NCBI GenBank assembly: GCA_049513815.1
Contig: JBEKVR010000002.1
Coordinates: 1 to 64,000 of the forward strand
Source of the DNA: Roseiarcus sp049513815
Lineage (GTDB): Bacteria; Pseudomonadota; Alphaproteobacteria; Rhizobiales; Beijerinckiaceae
Direction: 5' to 3'
Length of the DNA: 64,000 nucleotides
Positions 53,653 through 63,381 of this stretch are shown here, one piece after another. A program made the translations under genes and the position numbers. Below the pieces are notes generated by a model. It worked only from the letters and a program-made list of their open reading frames with translations. It had not been told where the DNA came from and did no database searches. Numbering within the stretch: the first letter of the stretch is position 1; each line of letters opens with the position of its first letter.

Positions 53653-54879
53653 CTAATCGTCGGCTGAAACCTCCTCGACGCGATAGCCCGCCGAGCGCGC
53701 GGCGTGGTTGAAGAGGCGCTCGACGGCGTGCTCCAGCGCGCCGTCGACCTGCCCGGCCTCGGGCGCGAACGCGCCGCCGGCGGCGAGGCCGAGCCGCCGC
53801 AGCGGCGCCAGGGCCTGCGGCCGCGCCCAGAACATCGTGCCCTCGAAGAAGTCGAAATCGTCGCCGCGGATCGGCGCCCCCATGCGCTGCGCCAGCGCTT
53901 CAACCATGGCGCGATTGGGGCCCAGCACGTCGCGCGGCGCGCCCGTCCGCGAAGCCGACAAGAAACGCCGCGGTCCAACCAGGCCAAGCGCCACGTCGTC
54001 GCGAAATCGCTCGACGAGGCCGCGCGCCCAATTGTCGCCGACGATCAGGTCGAGGTAGGCGGCGCGGCGCATGACATCGCCGAAGATCGGCAGACGATCG
54101 CCGCCGAGCGAACGCTTTCCATGAATCTTGCAGACGACATCGAACGAATCGAACGCGCCGTCCTCGAGCAGCTGCAGGAAGGGTCGCACGTCGCGACCCT
54201 GATTGTCGACGGCGCGGACGACGGCGCCAGGAAAGGCCGACCGCACGCGCGCGGCGAGCGTCGGGTTGTCGCACGTCAGGGTAAGGAACAGCGTGAACGG
54301 CGCGCGCCAGCGCCGCAGCAGCGTCTCGATCTCGTCCCACAGCTCGACGTAGTGCAGGTGGAGCGCGACGGCAATCGCTGCGGCGCGTTCGTCAAGCGGG
54401 GCGACCTCAACAGGGACCTCAGTCGGCCATCCCGCCAGCAGTTCGGGATGGCCGGTGACGAACGGACCGTCGAACGCCATCCGGCAACTGCGTGCGAACA
54501 GCAGTTGCTTGCGGAACTTGCGGGTCTTCGCCTTCGACCCGTCAGGGAAGATCTCGACGCCGTCGAAATCGAGGACCGAGCGGCGAACCGCGTTGTAGCG
54601 CCGCCGCATGAGCGCGAGGGCGGATTGGCGCCAGCCGAGCGGCTCGATCGACGCGTCGTCGGGGTGGACAAACGCCGTCCCAGAGCCCTGGGGAGCGCGC
54701 ATCAGAAGATTGAGCTCGCCGCCTAGCGGCGCGAAGCGCTCGCGAGGCGCGCCGTCGCCGCGATCGAGCGCAAAGCGCACATAGCCGCACGCACGCGCAG
54801 ACTTGCCGGCGCGCAGGCGGTAGAGGCGGCCGTGGGCGAGCGGGCGGATAGGGGCGTCGGCCAAGATCTTGTCTTTCAA
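53653..54879 (-). CDS. RgpF-like rhamnan synthesis protein
   Basis: 408 residues of the rhamnan synthesis F family, found with rhamnose-rich wall or O-chain synthesis. The domain occupies about 170-400: ALHLHYVELWDEIETLLRR, LFLTLTCDNP, VRAVDNQGRDVRPFLQLL, DVVCKIHGKRS, FFEGTMFWARPQALAPL. The first 170 residues (RFALDRGDG..., FDGVEIFPDG...) are a less conserved lead. It sits between rfbB and the large fused transferase, so it probably builds the rhamnose part of the surface glycan. Confidence 0.88.
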   Translation of the reverse strand: MKDKILADAPIRPLAHGRLYRLRAGKSARACGYVRFALDRGDGAPRERFAPLGGELNLLMRAPQGSGTAFVHPDDASIEPLGWRQSALALMRRRYNAVRRSVLDFDGVEIFPDGSKAKTRKFRKQLLFARSCRMAFDGPFVTGHPELLAGWPTEVPVEVAPLDERAAAIAVALHLHYVELWDEIETLLRRWRAPFTLFLTLTCDNPTLAARVRSAFPGAVVRAVDNQGRDVRPFLQLLEDGAFDSFDVVCKIHGKRSLGGDRLPIFGDVMRRAAYLDLIVGDNWARGLVERFRDDVALGLVGPRRFLSASRTGAPRDVLGPNRAMVEALAQRMGAPIRGDDFDFFEGTMFWARPQALAPLRRLGLAAGGAFAPEAGQVDGALEHAVERLFNHAARSAGYRVEEVSADD

Positions 54880-55125
54880 CGCACGTCGGCGCAGCTCCTA
54901 CTTCTGCATCGGCGCGCAATCAACTCTCAACCGGCATTGCGGCCGGTGCGGGTGAAGGCCTATTCACGCCTCCGGCAAGACGGCTTCGCGCCGGAGCCGG
55001 GACTCCTTGACGGCGCGCTCAAGCGGGCATGTCACCGCAATTGCGGCTCCGACGAACTCGAAGCCTGCGGTGGCCACTGCCTGAGAAGCCTGCGAAAGCT
55101 TCTCAATGTGACTCCTCAACTTGCG

Positions 55126-58100
55126 TCAGTGCAACAGCTTCGTGAAGCGTCTTTCGAAAGCGTCGATAGACAGCTCCTCCTCGAATTTTTCGCGAGCCGC
55201 AACGCCCATTTGCTTCAGCTCTTGGCGATGTTCGAACGCGTAGCGCAATTGCTTGCTGAGCGCCATTACATCGCCCGAGGGGAACTTCAGCGACGATCCC
55301 TCGCCCAAGACCTCGCCAGCGCCGACATGGTCGCTGAGAATGGTAGGCTTGGACAACGTCGCCGCTTCCATCGCCACCAAGGAAAACGGTTCATCGCGCG
55401 AACAGCAAACCAGCACATCGCTGTCGGCCATCGCCCTCAATTGCTCAACGTGGCCGAGGGCGCCAAGATAGGTGACCTCCGGGAGGTTGGTCACACGGGC
55501 CAGGATATCCTTCCAGAAGCTTTGATGCACTTCCCAGAGCTTGCCATTCATGAGGAAGCGACACTGCTTGCGAATTTCTGGCGGCAGCGCCGCGATGGCG
55601 TCGATAAAAAGGTCCTGCCCCTTGCGAGGCTCGATCGTGCCAGCTACGAGGAACGTCATCGCCACCCCAGACGGGCGGCGCTCCACACCGGCCGCTTCGT
55701 CCGGAACGCCATTATGGAGGACTTCAGCTTCGATCCGCGGCGGCAAGAAGGCCTTGGCATATGCACTGACGCAGAGCAGGCGCACACGCTCCCACTCAAT
55801 GGCTTCCAATTTCTCCAAGTAATCCGACAGCATCTGTCCTTCGTGCAGCCACCAGACCGTCCTCAGTATGGGAATCGCCGACAATTGTTTCACCACGCCG
55901 AACATGACGATGGTGTTGACGATCGCCAGGTCGAAATTGCGCGCGAAGCGCTCGAATAGGAAATGGTTATAGCGAATAGACTCGTCGATGATGACGACGA
56001 GTCCCGCGCGCTCCATTTCCTCGCGCAGGGGTCCATCCTCTGGCGCTACGACAACGGGGAAGCCGCCGTTTTTCTTCACCGTTTGCGCCGCATAGAACAG
56101 CATCCGCGGTGCGCCGCTGAGCGTCAGTTCGTGCGAGACGAATAAGACGTCTCGCCCCGAATACTGTATGTGTGGATCAATGTGTTCGGCATGTATCCGA
56201 TATTCGAAGCGGAAATCGCCATAGAATACGTGTTTCATCGATTCGGTGAAATAGGGATCGGTCGAGACCTGCCGCCCCCATCGTTTGAGACAGAAAATAT
56301 CCGCCTTGTATTTATCTTGCTTTGCGCCCCAGGAATGGTTGCCAACATGGCGAAGCACCGCGTGCGGCGTGTATACGTTCCGGTACCCGGCTTCTCGCAA
56401 TTTGTAGCTCAGATCCAGGTCGGAGTGGCCGTCGGGCGTATTGACGGCATCAAAGCCGCCGACCGCCCAAAACACGTCCTTCCTGAGTGCGCAGCACGCG
56501 CCCGATAAGATCGAGACATTTCGGACCAGCTTGTGCATCGGCAGGAAAGCATCGCCGCCGTCGCGGGCCACCCGATGATAGGCGGTGCCGCACAATCCGG
56601 GCGTACCGGAAATCATGCCTGCGTACTGGATCGTGTCATCCGGATAAAGCAATTTCGGCGAAACCCCGCCGACGCCCGGAACCCACAGGTATTCGATGAG
56701 TTGTTGAATCCAGTCCGCTTGTAACGGGAACACATCGTCATTGTAGAACACAATAATATCACCGCTGGCCGTGCGTGCACCCTCGTTGCATTTGTCGGAG
56801 AAGTTGTATTTCTTGTTATAACGGACGAAATGAAGTGCAGGCCAATCGCAATACTGCTCGCTCAGGCGTTCAGCGAGTGGGCCGTTGCAGACAACAACCA
56901 CCTCGTAATTGGGATAGGCTGTTTCCTGGCGAACCGCATCGAGCGCCAGCCGCAGGTTCTGGATGGAATCCGACGGAATAACTACCGAGACCTTGGCATT
57001 CTCCGGCGGCACGGCGATATGAACGTAATTGCAATCCGACAGCGCCAAGGCGGTGCCCGGAATGCCTCTCCGCTTTAGCGAGTCAGCCAGCGCCGCGACA
57101 TTTGTCTCGCGCGCAAAGTTCTTCGCCCCGCTTGCGTGAGAGCCCGGAATTGCTCGCCAAAGGTAAAGTATGCGTTCGATATGCACAATGCGCTTCGCGA
57201 CCTCGGCGACCCGAAGCGCAAGATCGTAATCCTGCGAAAAATCGTACTTACCACGGAATCCGCCAACTGTATCAACAATAGATTTCCGATATACAGATAA
57301 ATGTCCGGTTAACATGCAATTGAACATAATCTCCGGCGACCAGTCTGGCTTTAGGGCGAAATGGAACAGCCGGCGCGCCGGCGTATCGTCTATCTTACAC
57401 TCGTCGCTGTATATGAAGCCGGCGTCCGGTTGCGCGTTGATCGCCTCCACGACGCGCAGCAGGGCATCGGGCGTAATTTCGTCGTCATGGTCCATCGGGG
57501 CGACATATTCGCCGCGCGCCATCGCCAATGCCGCATTGGAGGCGGCTGAAATGCCGCCATTCTTTTTGAGCGCCTTGAACCGGATGCGCGCGTCTGACGC
57601 CGCAAATTCTTCCAGCAGGGTGCGTTGATCGCTAGTCGGCGAACAATCGTCGATCGCACACAGTTCCCAGCGGTCGTAATATTGCTCTTGCAAAGACTCG
57701 ATAGCGCGACGCAGCCATTCGACCGGCGTCTTGTAAACCGGCATGATCACGGAGATCAGCGGCTTGTGAGCGAAGGACTCTAGCAGCCGCGCGGCCGTCT
57801 CCGCCGACAGCTCCGCCTGTTGCTTGGCGAATAGGTCTCGGGCGACCGCTTCCATCGTATCGTTTGACGCCACTCGGCCGCGCTCGTCTCGAGCGGCGAA
57901 ACTTCGACCTTCCTTCGCGCCGTAACGAATGAAGTGCAGCAAGGCGTTCGCATTCGCGGCGGCCACGTCCGGGTTCGCCGCGAGATAACCAAAGGTCGAA
58001 AACAGCGGCCCGGGATCGCGCCCTTCGCGGGCGCCGTGCTGGATGTAATGAAGAACGGGATCCCGGCCTGCGCTGGCGACATCGGGACTATTGGCGAGAT

Positions 58101-59571
58101 ACCAGTTCGCGTCGAACAGCGGCGAGGCGGCGACGAGCCGGTAGTCGGGCGCAAGCCGGCGGAATTTCCGGCGGCGCCCGGGCATCCAGCGCTTCAGGCC
58201 GGTGAGCTTTCGCGGCAACCGGCCGTCGTAGTCGGGACGAGCGGCGGCGGCGAGCAGGCGCGTCTGATCCTCGCTCCGCCGGCGCATCTCGCTCGCCTGC
58301 GCCTCGCTCTCCTCGACCTTCTTGCGGCAATCTGCCTCGATGCGCCGCGCACGTTCCGCGAGCTCCACCGCCGCCGCCTGCGCCTCGGCTTCGACTCGCC
58401 GCTTTTCGTCCTCCGCCCTTGCGGCGCGCGCCGCGAGTTCGGCGTTTTCCGTCTGCAATTGCTGCGCCTGCGCCTCGAGCTCGCCGCGCCGGGCAGCAAG
58501 CGCGGCCTTCTCGTCCTCCGCCGTCGCCGCGCGCGCCGCGAGTTCGGCGTTTTCCGTCTGCAATTGCTGCGCCTGCGCCTCGAGCTCGCCGCGCCGGGCA
58601 GCAAGCGCGGCCTTCTCGGCCTCCAGCCGCTGCGCCTCGGCCTTCGCGATCTGCGCCTGCCCCACGAGCGCCTCGGCCTCGGACCGCAACCGCGCCAGTT
58701 CCGCCGTCGCCGCCTCCAATTCGCGCGCGGCGATCGCCGCGGCTTCGCGGCCGGCCACCGACTCTTCCGCCCGCGGCGTCATCGGGCCAAAGGGATTCTG
58801 GCTTTCGTCGGACGGATCGCAGCGCGTCCCGCGGAGCGCGAGCGTCGACGGCTCGACAGGCGCGATCGCGCCCGAAACGATCCGCGAACCCAAATCGTTC
58901 CCCTTCGGCTCGCCTTTCGCGACGATCGCGAGCGAGTTGCGAAACGAGACCTGCGCAATGGATTGGAGTGAGGCGCCGTCGAATGTCGTTCCCCACCGGC
59001 GAGCGAAAAAGGAAAGCGCCTCTCCGGGCGCGATCGCCGCGCCCCAGTGTTCGTGATTGACGACGTCCGCCAGCCGCTTGAAGAAGCTGATCGACGAGTG
59101 CGGCGCTTCGAGGCCGCCCTCGTACGCGGCCCAGTAAGCGCAATGAAGGTCTTCGGCGATGTAAAGCCCGCCGGCGGCGAGACGCGGAAAATAGAGCGCG
59201 AAGGCGCGGACGACGTCCTCGGAACGGTGCGAGCCGTCGTCAATAATGATGTCGTACGTATCGGAAATCTGGAAGATCTTATCGGCCGGCGCCGGCGAGG
59301 CGCAATCGCCGACGATCAGGGAAATTCGCGGATCGTCGTAGGTCAACGCCTCGCAGCGAGGGTCGACGTCGCATCCCACGATCGCTTTTGCGGCGTGAAA
59401 ATAGCGCGACCAAATCTCCAGCGACCCTCCATTTTGGACGCCGATTTCGAGCAGCCGGATCGGGGCGTTGCGGCGCGACGCAAAGAGCGTCTCATAAGCG
59501 CTGAGATACGACGTCCACTTGTCGCTGACCTTCCCTTCGTTCTCGACATAGAGGGTGTGGAGATCGGTCAT
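55126..59571 (-). CDS. Giant methyltransferase/coiled-coil/glycosyltransferase fusion
   Basis: 1481 residues from the ATG at 59571 (MTDLHTLYVENEGK). Approximate order: class I SAM methyltransferase 1-225 (IRLLEIGVQNGGSLEIW, IIIDDGSH); Ala/Glu-rich coiled coil 275-435 with a 35-residue exact repeat; two DPVLHYIQHGAREGRDP-type repeats 470-545; GT2 domain 600-830 (LISVIMPVYKT, AIDDCSP, MDHDDE); second GT2 860-1110 (VVVVCNG, FYNDDV); GT4-like domain 1140-1481 (LFVSHELTLSGAPRML, AGTIEPRKGQDLF, EPFSLVAMEAATL). It may act as a single-chain polymerase and chain-terminating methylase, with the coiled coil as spacer or ruler, as in O-antigen WbdD/WbdA systems. That role is inference. Confidence 0.88.
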   Translation of the reverse strand: MTDLHTLYVENEGKVSDKWTSYLSAYETLFASRRNAPIRLLEIGVQNGGSLEIWSRYFHAAKAIVGCDVDPRCEALTYDDPRISLIVGDCASPAPADKIFQISDTYDIIIDDGSHRSEDVVRAFALYFPRLAAGGLYIAEDLHCAYWAAYEGGLEAPHSSISFFKRLADVVNHEHWGAAIAPGEALSFFARRWGTTFDGASLQSIAQVSFRNSLAIVAKGEPKGNDLGSRIVSGAIAPVEPSTLALRGTRCDPSDESQNPFGPMTPRAEESVAGREAAAIAARELEAATAELARLRSEAEALVGQAQIAKAEAQRLEAEKAALAARRGELEAQAQQLQTENAELAARAATAEDEKAALAARRGELEAQAQQLQTENAELAARAARAEDEKRRVEAEAQAAAVELAERARRIEADCRKKVEESEAQASEMRRRSEDQTRLLAAAARPDYDGRLPRKLTGLKRWMPGRRRKFRRLAPDYRLVAASPLFDANWYLANSPDVASAGRDPVLHYIQHGAREGRDPGPLFSTFGYLAANPDVAAANANALLHFIRYGAKEGRSFAARDERGRVASNDTMEAVARDLFAKQQAELSAETAARLLESFAHKPLISVIMPVYKTPVEWLRRAIESLQEQYYDRWELCAIDDCSPTSDQRTLLEEFAASDARIRFKALKKNGGISAASNAALAMARGEYVAPMDHDDEITPDALLRVVEAINAQPDAGFIYSDECKIDDTPARRLFHFALKPDWSPEIMFNCMLTGHLSVYRKSIVDTVGGFRGKYDFSQDYDLALRVAEVAKRIVHIERILYLWRAIPGSHASGAKNFARETNVAALADSLKRRGIPGTALALSDCNYVHIAVPPENAKVSVVIPSDSIQNLRLALDAVRQETAYPNYEVVVVCNGPLAERLSEQYCDWPALHFVRYNKKYNFSDKCNEGARTASGDIIVFYNDDVFPLQADWIQQLIEYLWVPGVGGVSPKLLYPDDTIQYAGMISGTPGLCGTAYHRVARDGGDAFLPMHKLVRNVSILSGACCALRKDVFWAVGGFDAVNTPDGHSDLDLSYKLREAGYRNVYTPHAVLRHVGNHSWGAKQDKYKADIFCLKRWGRQVSTDPYFTESMKHVFYGDFRFEYRIHAEHIDPHIQYSGRDVLFVSHELTLSGAPRMLFYAAQTVKKNGGFPVVVAPEDGPLREEMERAGLVVIIDESIRYNHFLFERFARNFDLAIVNTIVMFGVVKQLSAIPILRTVWWLHEGQMLSDYLEKLEAIEWERVRLLCVSAYAKAFLPPRIEAEVLHNGVPDEAAGVERRPSGVAMTFLVAGTIEPRKGQDLFIDAIAALPPEIRKQCRFLMNGKLWEVHQSFWKDILARVTNLPEVTYLGALGHVEQLRAMADSDVLVCCSRDEPFSLVAMEAATLSKPTILSDHVGAGEVLGEGSSLKFPSGDVMALSKQLRYAFEHRQELKQMGVAAREKFEEELSIDAFERRFTKLLH
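58425..58618 (-). repeat. 105-bp tandem duplication in the coiled coil
   Basis: Two copies with a 105-bp period, about 88 bp of each identical. Each encodes 35 residues (EKAALAARRGELEAQAQQ onward to TENAELAARAA), exactly five heptads. The near identity at DNA level shows the duplication is recent and in frame, so copy number could vary between strains and change coiled-coil length by five heptads per copy. Confidence 0.85.
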
Positions 59572-59935
59572 AATCGAAGTCCTCGTCGCGTCACTCGGTC
59601 TCACTCCATTTCGCGCCCCTACCGCCTTAGGCGCGCCGCTAACGAACTTCGCCGAGCAGGCGAGCTGAACTTCCGCGGGCGGGTCTAACATCATTCTCGC
59701 GAGTCCAGCGCCGCCGGCGAATCGGCAGGCGGGCGCGATACCAGATGTGCTTCAGGCTCCAGCGGCGCAGCGTCCAGCGCGCCGCGCGCAACGCGCCGCC
59801 GAGGCGCGATTCGCCGTCGCCGTCGATGGGTCGCGCGCCCTGCGTCGGCCGCCACTGTCGCGGGACCCGTCTGGGAATTCACGCCGACCTCAATCGGCCG
59901 CCAACGAGCCCGACGATGGCGCTCCCCTCCCTACC
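59572..59935. other. Intergenic stretch with a possible decayed coding trace
   Basis: 364 bp upstream of the giant fusion gene. A leftward frame without start codon (about 59860-59640) reads ALRAARWTLRRWSLKHIWYR and ARLPIRRRR, protein-like but unassigned. It could be the remains of a glycosyltransferase-type gene. The promoter of the fusion gene should lie near 59580-59680. Confidence 0.3.
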
Positions 59936-60733
59936 CTACCACCCCTTCAAAATGAAAATCCGCGCCCAGCGCCCCATCGACAGCGCGGTGGCGTAAGCGA
60001 AGCCGTCGGCGCCGCCGAAGATGTGGCGGCGCAGGATGTAGTACTTGAAGAACTGGAAGGGAAACTCGAACCCCATGCGCAGGAAGCCGACGTGGCTCGG
60101 CGCGATCCCCTCCTCGCGTTGCAGCCGATAGTAGCCGATCGTCTTGACGACGATGTGGGCGAAGTCGCGGTAGCTCTTGTGCAGGATGTCGCCTTTGAGC
60201 GGCGCGACGTCGGCGGTCGGCGCGACCGTGTCGTGGGTGAGGGAGTCGCAGAAGCGCGTGGTCGTCCGGTTATAGAGCCGGATGTACTTGTGATAGTGGG
60301 CGAACGGCGCCGGCGCGTCGCGCCGCGGATAGACGACCCGCACGTTGGCGCGGAAACAGCGCGTCGGCGGCAGCGGCGCGGCGAGGATCGCCGCCAGCTC
60401 GGCGCGCAAGTCGTCGCTGAGCCACTCGTCGGCGTCGAGGCTGAGGATCCAGTCGCAGGTCGCCGCCTCCTCGGCGAAGCGCTTCTGCGGCCCGAAGCCG
60501 CCCCACGGATGACGGACCACGCGCGCGCCGAGCCGTTCGCACAAAGCCGCCGTGTCGTCGGTCGAGCCGGCGTCGACGACAATGATCTCGTCGACCAGAC
60601 CCGACACCGAGCGCAGCGTCCGCTCGATGCGGTCCGCTTCGTTGAACGCGACGATCGTACAGGACACCCGGTTTGGCCGATCAGGCGGCGTGACCTGAAA
60701 TGCGGACACTTCCGATGTCGCCACGTTTCGCAA
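59936..60733 (-). CDS. WaaE/KdtX-like family-2 glycosyltransferase
   Basis: 265 residues. VSCTIVAFNEADRIERTLRSV, IIVVDAGSTDDTAALCERLGA and WILSLDADEWLSDDL are the GT-A nucleotide-sugar motifs (DxD as DAD), and PWGGFGPQKRFAEEAA is typical of the LPS-core glucosyltransferase WaaE group. The C-terminal third has a hydrophobic amphipathic stretch (EFPFQFFKYYILRRHIFGGADGF in two parts) that may sit on the membrane. It probably adds a sugar to the LPS core or a linked glycan. Confidence 0.87.
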   Translation of the reverse strand: MRNVATSEVSAFQVTPPDRPNRVSCTIVAFNEADRIERTLRSVSGLVDEIIVVDAGSTDDTAALCERLGARVVRHPWGGFGPQKRFAEEAATCDWILSLDADEWLSDDLRAELAAILAAPLPPTRCFRANVRVVYPRRDAPAPFAHYHKYIRLYNRTTTRFCDSLTHDTVAPTADVAPLKGDILHKSYRDFAHIVVKTIGYYRLQREEGIAPSHVGFLRMGFEFPFQFFKYYILRRHIFGGADGFAYATALSMGRWARIFILKGW

Positions 60734-61455
60734 ATTCCAGCCTCATCGGGACTCTGATCCCGCGTTTCGCGTCGACACGAACCAGCGCTCGACCCCTTGT
60801 GCTTCGTCGACGGTCACGCTGCCGAGATCCAGGACGGGCGCGCAGCGCTGAAACGGCGCTCGGCGCCGATTCGAATGGCGACTGAAGATTCGCCCGTCCG
60901 ACTCTCTGCAATGCTCCTACCATCGAGCGCAGACGTTTTGGAACGAAAAGCGCGTTCACGGGTTTGTGAGTGGATAGACGTAACGCATTCCGTAACGCCC
61001 AACGCGAGATTGCCGCAACTGCGATGGAAGACTCATCGCCGCACTTTGAAACGAATCTTATTCATGTCCGCCGCCGCGTCGCGCTTTCGCGCCGCTGGGA
61101 CGAGGGCCGTCACGAACCGGCGCAACGCACTGCGACGATCCGCCGCGCGCATGCGACGAAAGTCGCAGTCGCCGTCTGCTGTAGCCGACAGGGCGCGAGT
61201 TGCGCTGGTGGAATCGGATCGGACGATGAACGGCCTGGCGAAGCTGACGGCTCGGCGGTCGAGTGGACTTTGCTGCTACCGACGCCAATCATGTTTATCA
61301 TCGTCGCTTGGTCAAGCCCGAGAGCGATCGGAGACGACGCTTGAACCGGCTGACATGAGCGACCGCGATGAGCGATTGCGAAATCCACGACCCTCGGTTC
61401 GCCAGGCGCGTCATCGGCCACGCGGCGAATTGGCCGGCCGCGTGAGCCAAGCGGA
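60734..61455. other. Long intergenic stretch upstream of the GT2 gene
   Basis: 722 bp between the leftward GT2 gene and the end of the gnd gene. Several arginine- and serine-rich frames cross it, none with a ribosome site or recognisable motif. No tRNA or repeat was found. It may be a decayed gene or a long control region; I see nothing definite in it. Confidence 0.4.
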
Positions 61456-62895
61456 TCAGTCGACGGCGACTTCCTCGCCGTCCTGACCCCAGCGGGTGTG
61501 GAAGACGCCAGGCTTGTCGAGCCGACGATAGGTATGCGCGCCGAAATAGTCGCGCAGCCCCTGCAAAAGATTCGCCGGGCCGCGCGATCGGCGCAGCCCG
61601 TCGTAATAGGCGAGCGTCGACGAGAAGGCCGGGGTCGCGACCCCGCTTTCGACGGCGAGCGCGACGACGCGCCGCCAGTCGCTGTCGGCGGCGACGACAG
61701 CGTCGCGGAAATCTGGAGCGAGCAGCAGATTGGCGGGCGGGGGGGGCGCCGCGTAGGCCTGCATGATGCGGTCGAGCATGCGGGCGCGGATGATGCAGCC
61801 GCCGCGCCAGATCGCGGCGATCTCGCCGAGGTTCAGTCCCCAGCCGTATTGCTCGCTCGCCGCGCTCATCATCTCGAAGCCCTGAGCGTACGAGACGATC
61901 TTCGCGGCGTAGAGCGCGCGCCGTATCGCTTCGATGTCGGCCGGCGCCGGCGCGAGCGGCGCTTGCGCGCGGCGCGGATACGCTTCGCTGGCGAGGCGGC
62001 GCAGATCGCGACGGGCCGAGAGCGCGCGGGCGTAGACCGCCTCGGTGATCGCGGTGACGGGCACGCCGAGGTCGAGCGCCGACTGCGCCGTCCAGCGCCC
62101 CGTGCCCTTCTGCTCCGCTTCGTCGAGAATGGCGTCGACCAACGCGCCGCCCGTCGCGTCGCGCTGGCGCAGCACGATCGCCGTGATCTCGATCAGGTAG
62201 GATTCGAGCTCGGTCGCGTTCCACGCCGCGAACACGTCGCCGATCGCCGCCGCCGACAGGCCATAGACCGAAGTCAGGATGTCATACGCCTCGGCGATGA
62301 GCTGCATGTCGGCGTATTCGATGCCGTTGTGAACCATTTTGACGTAGTGGCCGGCGCCGCCTGAGCCGATGCGCGCGCAGCACGGCCGGCCCCCCGCCTG
62401 CGCCGCCATCTTGTCGAGGAACGGCGCGATGCGGGCGTAGGCCGCGGGCTCGCAGCCCGGCATCATGCTCGGGCCTTCGAGCGCGCCCTGCTCGCCGCCG
62501 GAAACGCCCATGCCGACGAATTCGACGCCTTTGCCGCGCAAGAACTCGGTCCGCCGCGCGCTGTCCGAGAACAGCGAATTGCCGGCGTCGATCAGAATGT
62601 CGCCACGATCGAGCAACGGCAGAAGCTCGTCGATCATTTCGTCGACCGGCTTCCCCGCTTTGACCATGACGATGACGATGCGCGGCTTGCTGAGCGCGGC
62701 GACGAATTCGCCGAGGCTGCTGGCCGGATAGAAGCGCCCCTCGTCGCCGTGTTCGCGCATCAGCGCGTCCGTCCGGGCGGAATGGCGGTTGAACAGCGCC
62801 ACGCCGAAGCCGCGACGCGCGGCGTTGCGCGCCAGATTGGCGCCCATCACCGCGAGTCCGACAACGCCGAGGTCCGCCTTGCCGTCGCCTGTCAT
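61456..62895 (-). CDS. gnd: 6-Phosphogluconate dehydrogenase, decarboxylating
   Basis: 479 residues from the ATG at 62895 (MTGDGKADLGVVGLAVMGAN), with AGGAGAACG upstream. It converts 6-phosphogluconate to ribulose-5-phosphate, CO2 and NADPH. Motifs: GLAVMGANLARN (coenzyme loop), MGVSGGEQGALEGPSMMPG (substrate loop), GAGHYVKMVHNGIEYADMQL (catalytic Lys) and the long helical C-terminal domain ending FHTRWG. Full-length, long-chain form. It is a pentose-phosphate enzyme and its link to the neighbours is only positional. Confidence 0.94.
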   Translation of the reverse strand: MTGDGKADLGVVGLAVMGANLARNAARRGFGVALFNRHSARTDALMREHGDEGRFYPASSLGEFVAALSKPRIVIVMVKAGKPVDEMIDELLPLLDRGDILIDAGNSLFSDSARRTEFLRGKGVEFVGMGVSGGEQGALEGPSMMPGCEPAAYARIAPFLDKMAAQAGGRPCCARIGSGGAGHYVKMVHNGIEYADMQLIAEAYDILTSVYGLSAAAIGDVFAAWNATELESYLIEITAIVLRQRDATGGALVDAILDEAEQKGTGRWTAQSALDLGVPVTAITEAVYARALSARRDLRRLASEAYPRRAQAPLAPAPADIEAIRRALYAAKIVSYAQGFEMMSAASEQYGWGLNLGEIAAIWRGGCIIRARMLDRIMQAYAAPPPPANLLLAPDFRDAVVAADSDWRRVVALAVESGVATPAFSSTLAYYDGLRRSRGPANLLQGLRDYFGAHTYRRLDKPGVFHTRWGQDGEEVAVD

Positions 62896-62990
62896 TGTCG
62901 TTCTCCTGCCGTCGAGCGCCAAAAGCTACAGCGCCGTCCGTCCCGCGCCATAGGCGAAAGTGCGACGGTCTCTGTCGTCTTCCTCTTGGG

Positions 62991-63323
62991 TCAGATGGGG
63001 GCGTGGTCGCCGACTTCGTAGACCACGTGGAAGATGCGCCCGTCGAAGAACTCGAACAGGCCCTTCGTCACCTCCCGGCTTTCGGAGCGGACGGGGGACG
63101 CCAGCGCGTCTTCAATTGCCTTCCGGTCCGGATAGGCGATGCACAGCACCATCGGGTAGCGGTGCGAGCCGTCCTCGGCTTCGACCTCGCGCAGCACTTC
63201 GACCCTGAGCGCCCTGGGGAAACGCGTCCACAAGGGAACCAGTCGTTGCTTGACGTAGGCGTCGAACCCCGCCTCGCGGCCGGGGCGGATCGCGCCTTCG
63301 AAGAAGGCGAGGCGTTTGAACAT
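62991..63323 (-). CDS. EthD-like dimeric alpha/beta-barrel protein
   Basis: 110 residues, MFKRLAFFEGAIRPGREAGF at the start and FDGRIFHVVYEV at the end. The length and pattern (strand-helix-strand twice) fit a small dimeric ferredoxin-like barrel. Similar proteins are found beside sugar ABC transporters, but their role is not established. It is preceded by a sugar-binding-protein gene and a stem-loop on the same strand, so it may be the next gene of that transporter operon or a separate unit. Confidence 0.65.
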   Translation of the reverse strand: MFKRLAFFEGAIRPGREAGFDAYVKQRLVPLWTRFPRALRVEVLREVEAEDGSHRYPMVLCIAYPDRKAIEDALASPVRSESREVTKGLFEFFDGRIFHVVYEVGDHAPI

Positions 63324-63348
63324 GCGTGTTGTCCCTTGAGATTGAAAC

Positions 63349-63373
63349 GCCGCCGGCCCGAGGCCGGCGGCGC
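63349..63373 (-). terminator. Strong stem-loop after the binding-protein gene
   Basis: An 11-bp perfect stem (CGCCGCCGGCC / GGCCGGCGGCG) with a CGA loop begins 9 bp after the stop of the binding-protein gene. The leftward downstream sequence (GTTTCAATCTC) is only mildly T-rich, so it could be a terminator or a hairpin that limits expression of genes further on. Confidence 0.6.
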
Positions 63374-63381
63374 GAGGTCGA

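Noticed and set aside
58425..58618. Tandem repeat considered as a CRISPR or mobile-element signal
   Set aside because: Only two copies without spacers, in frame inside a coiled-coil coding region.
60797..61486. 229-codon rightward frame
   Set aside because: Runs into the gnd gene antisense, lacks a ribosome site and resembles no family.
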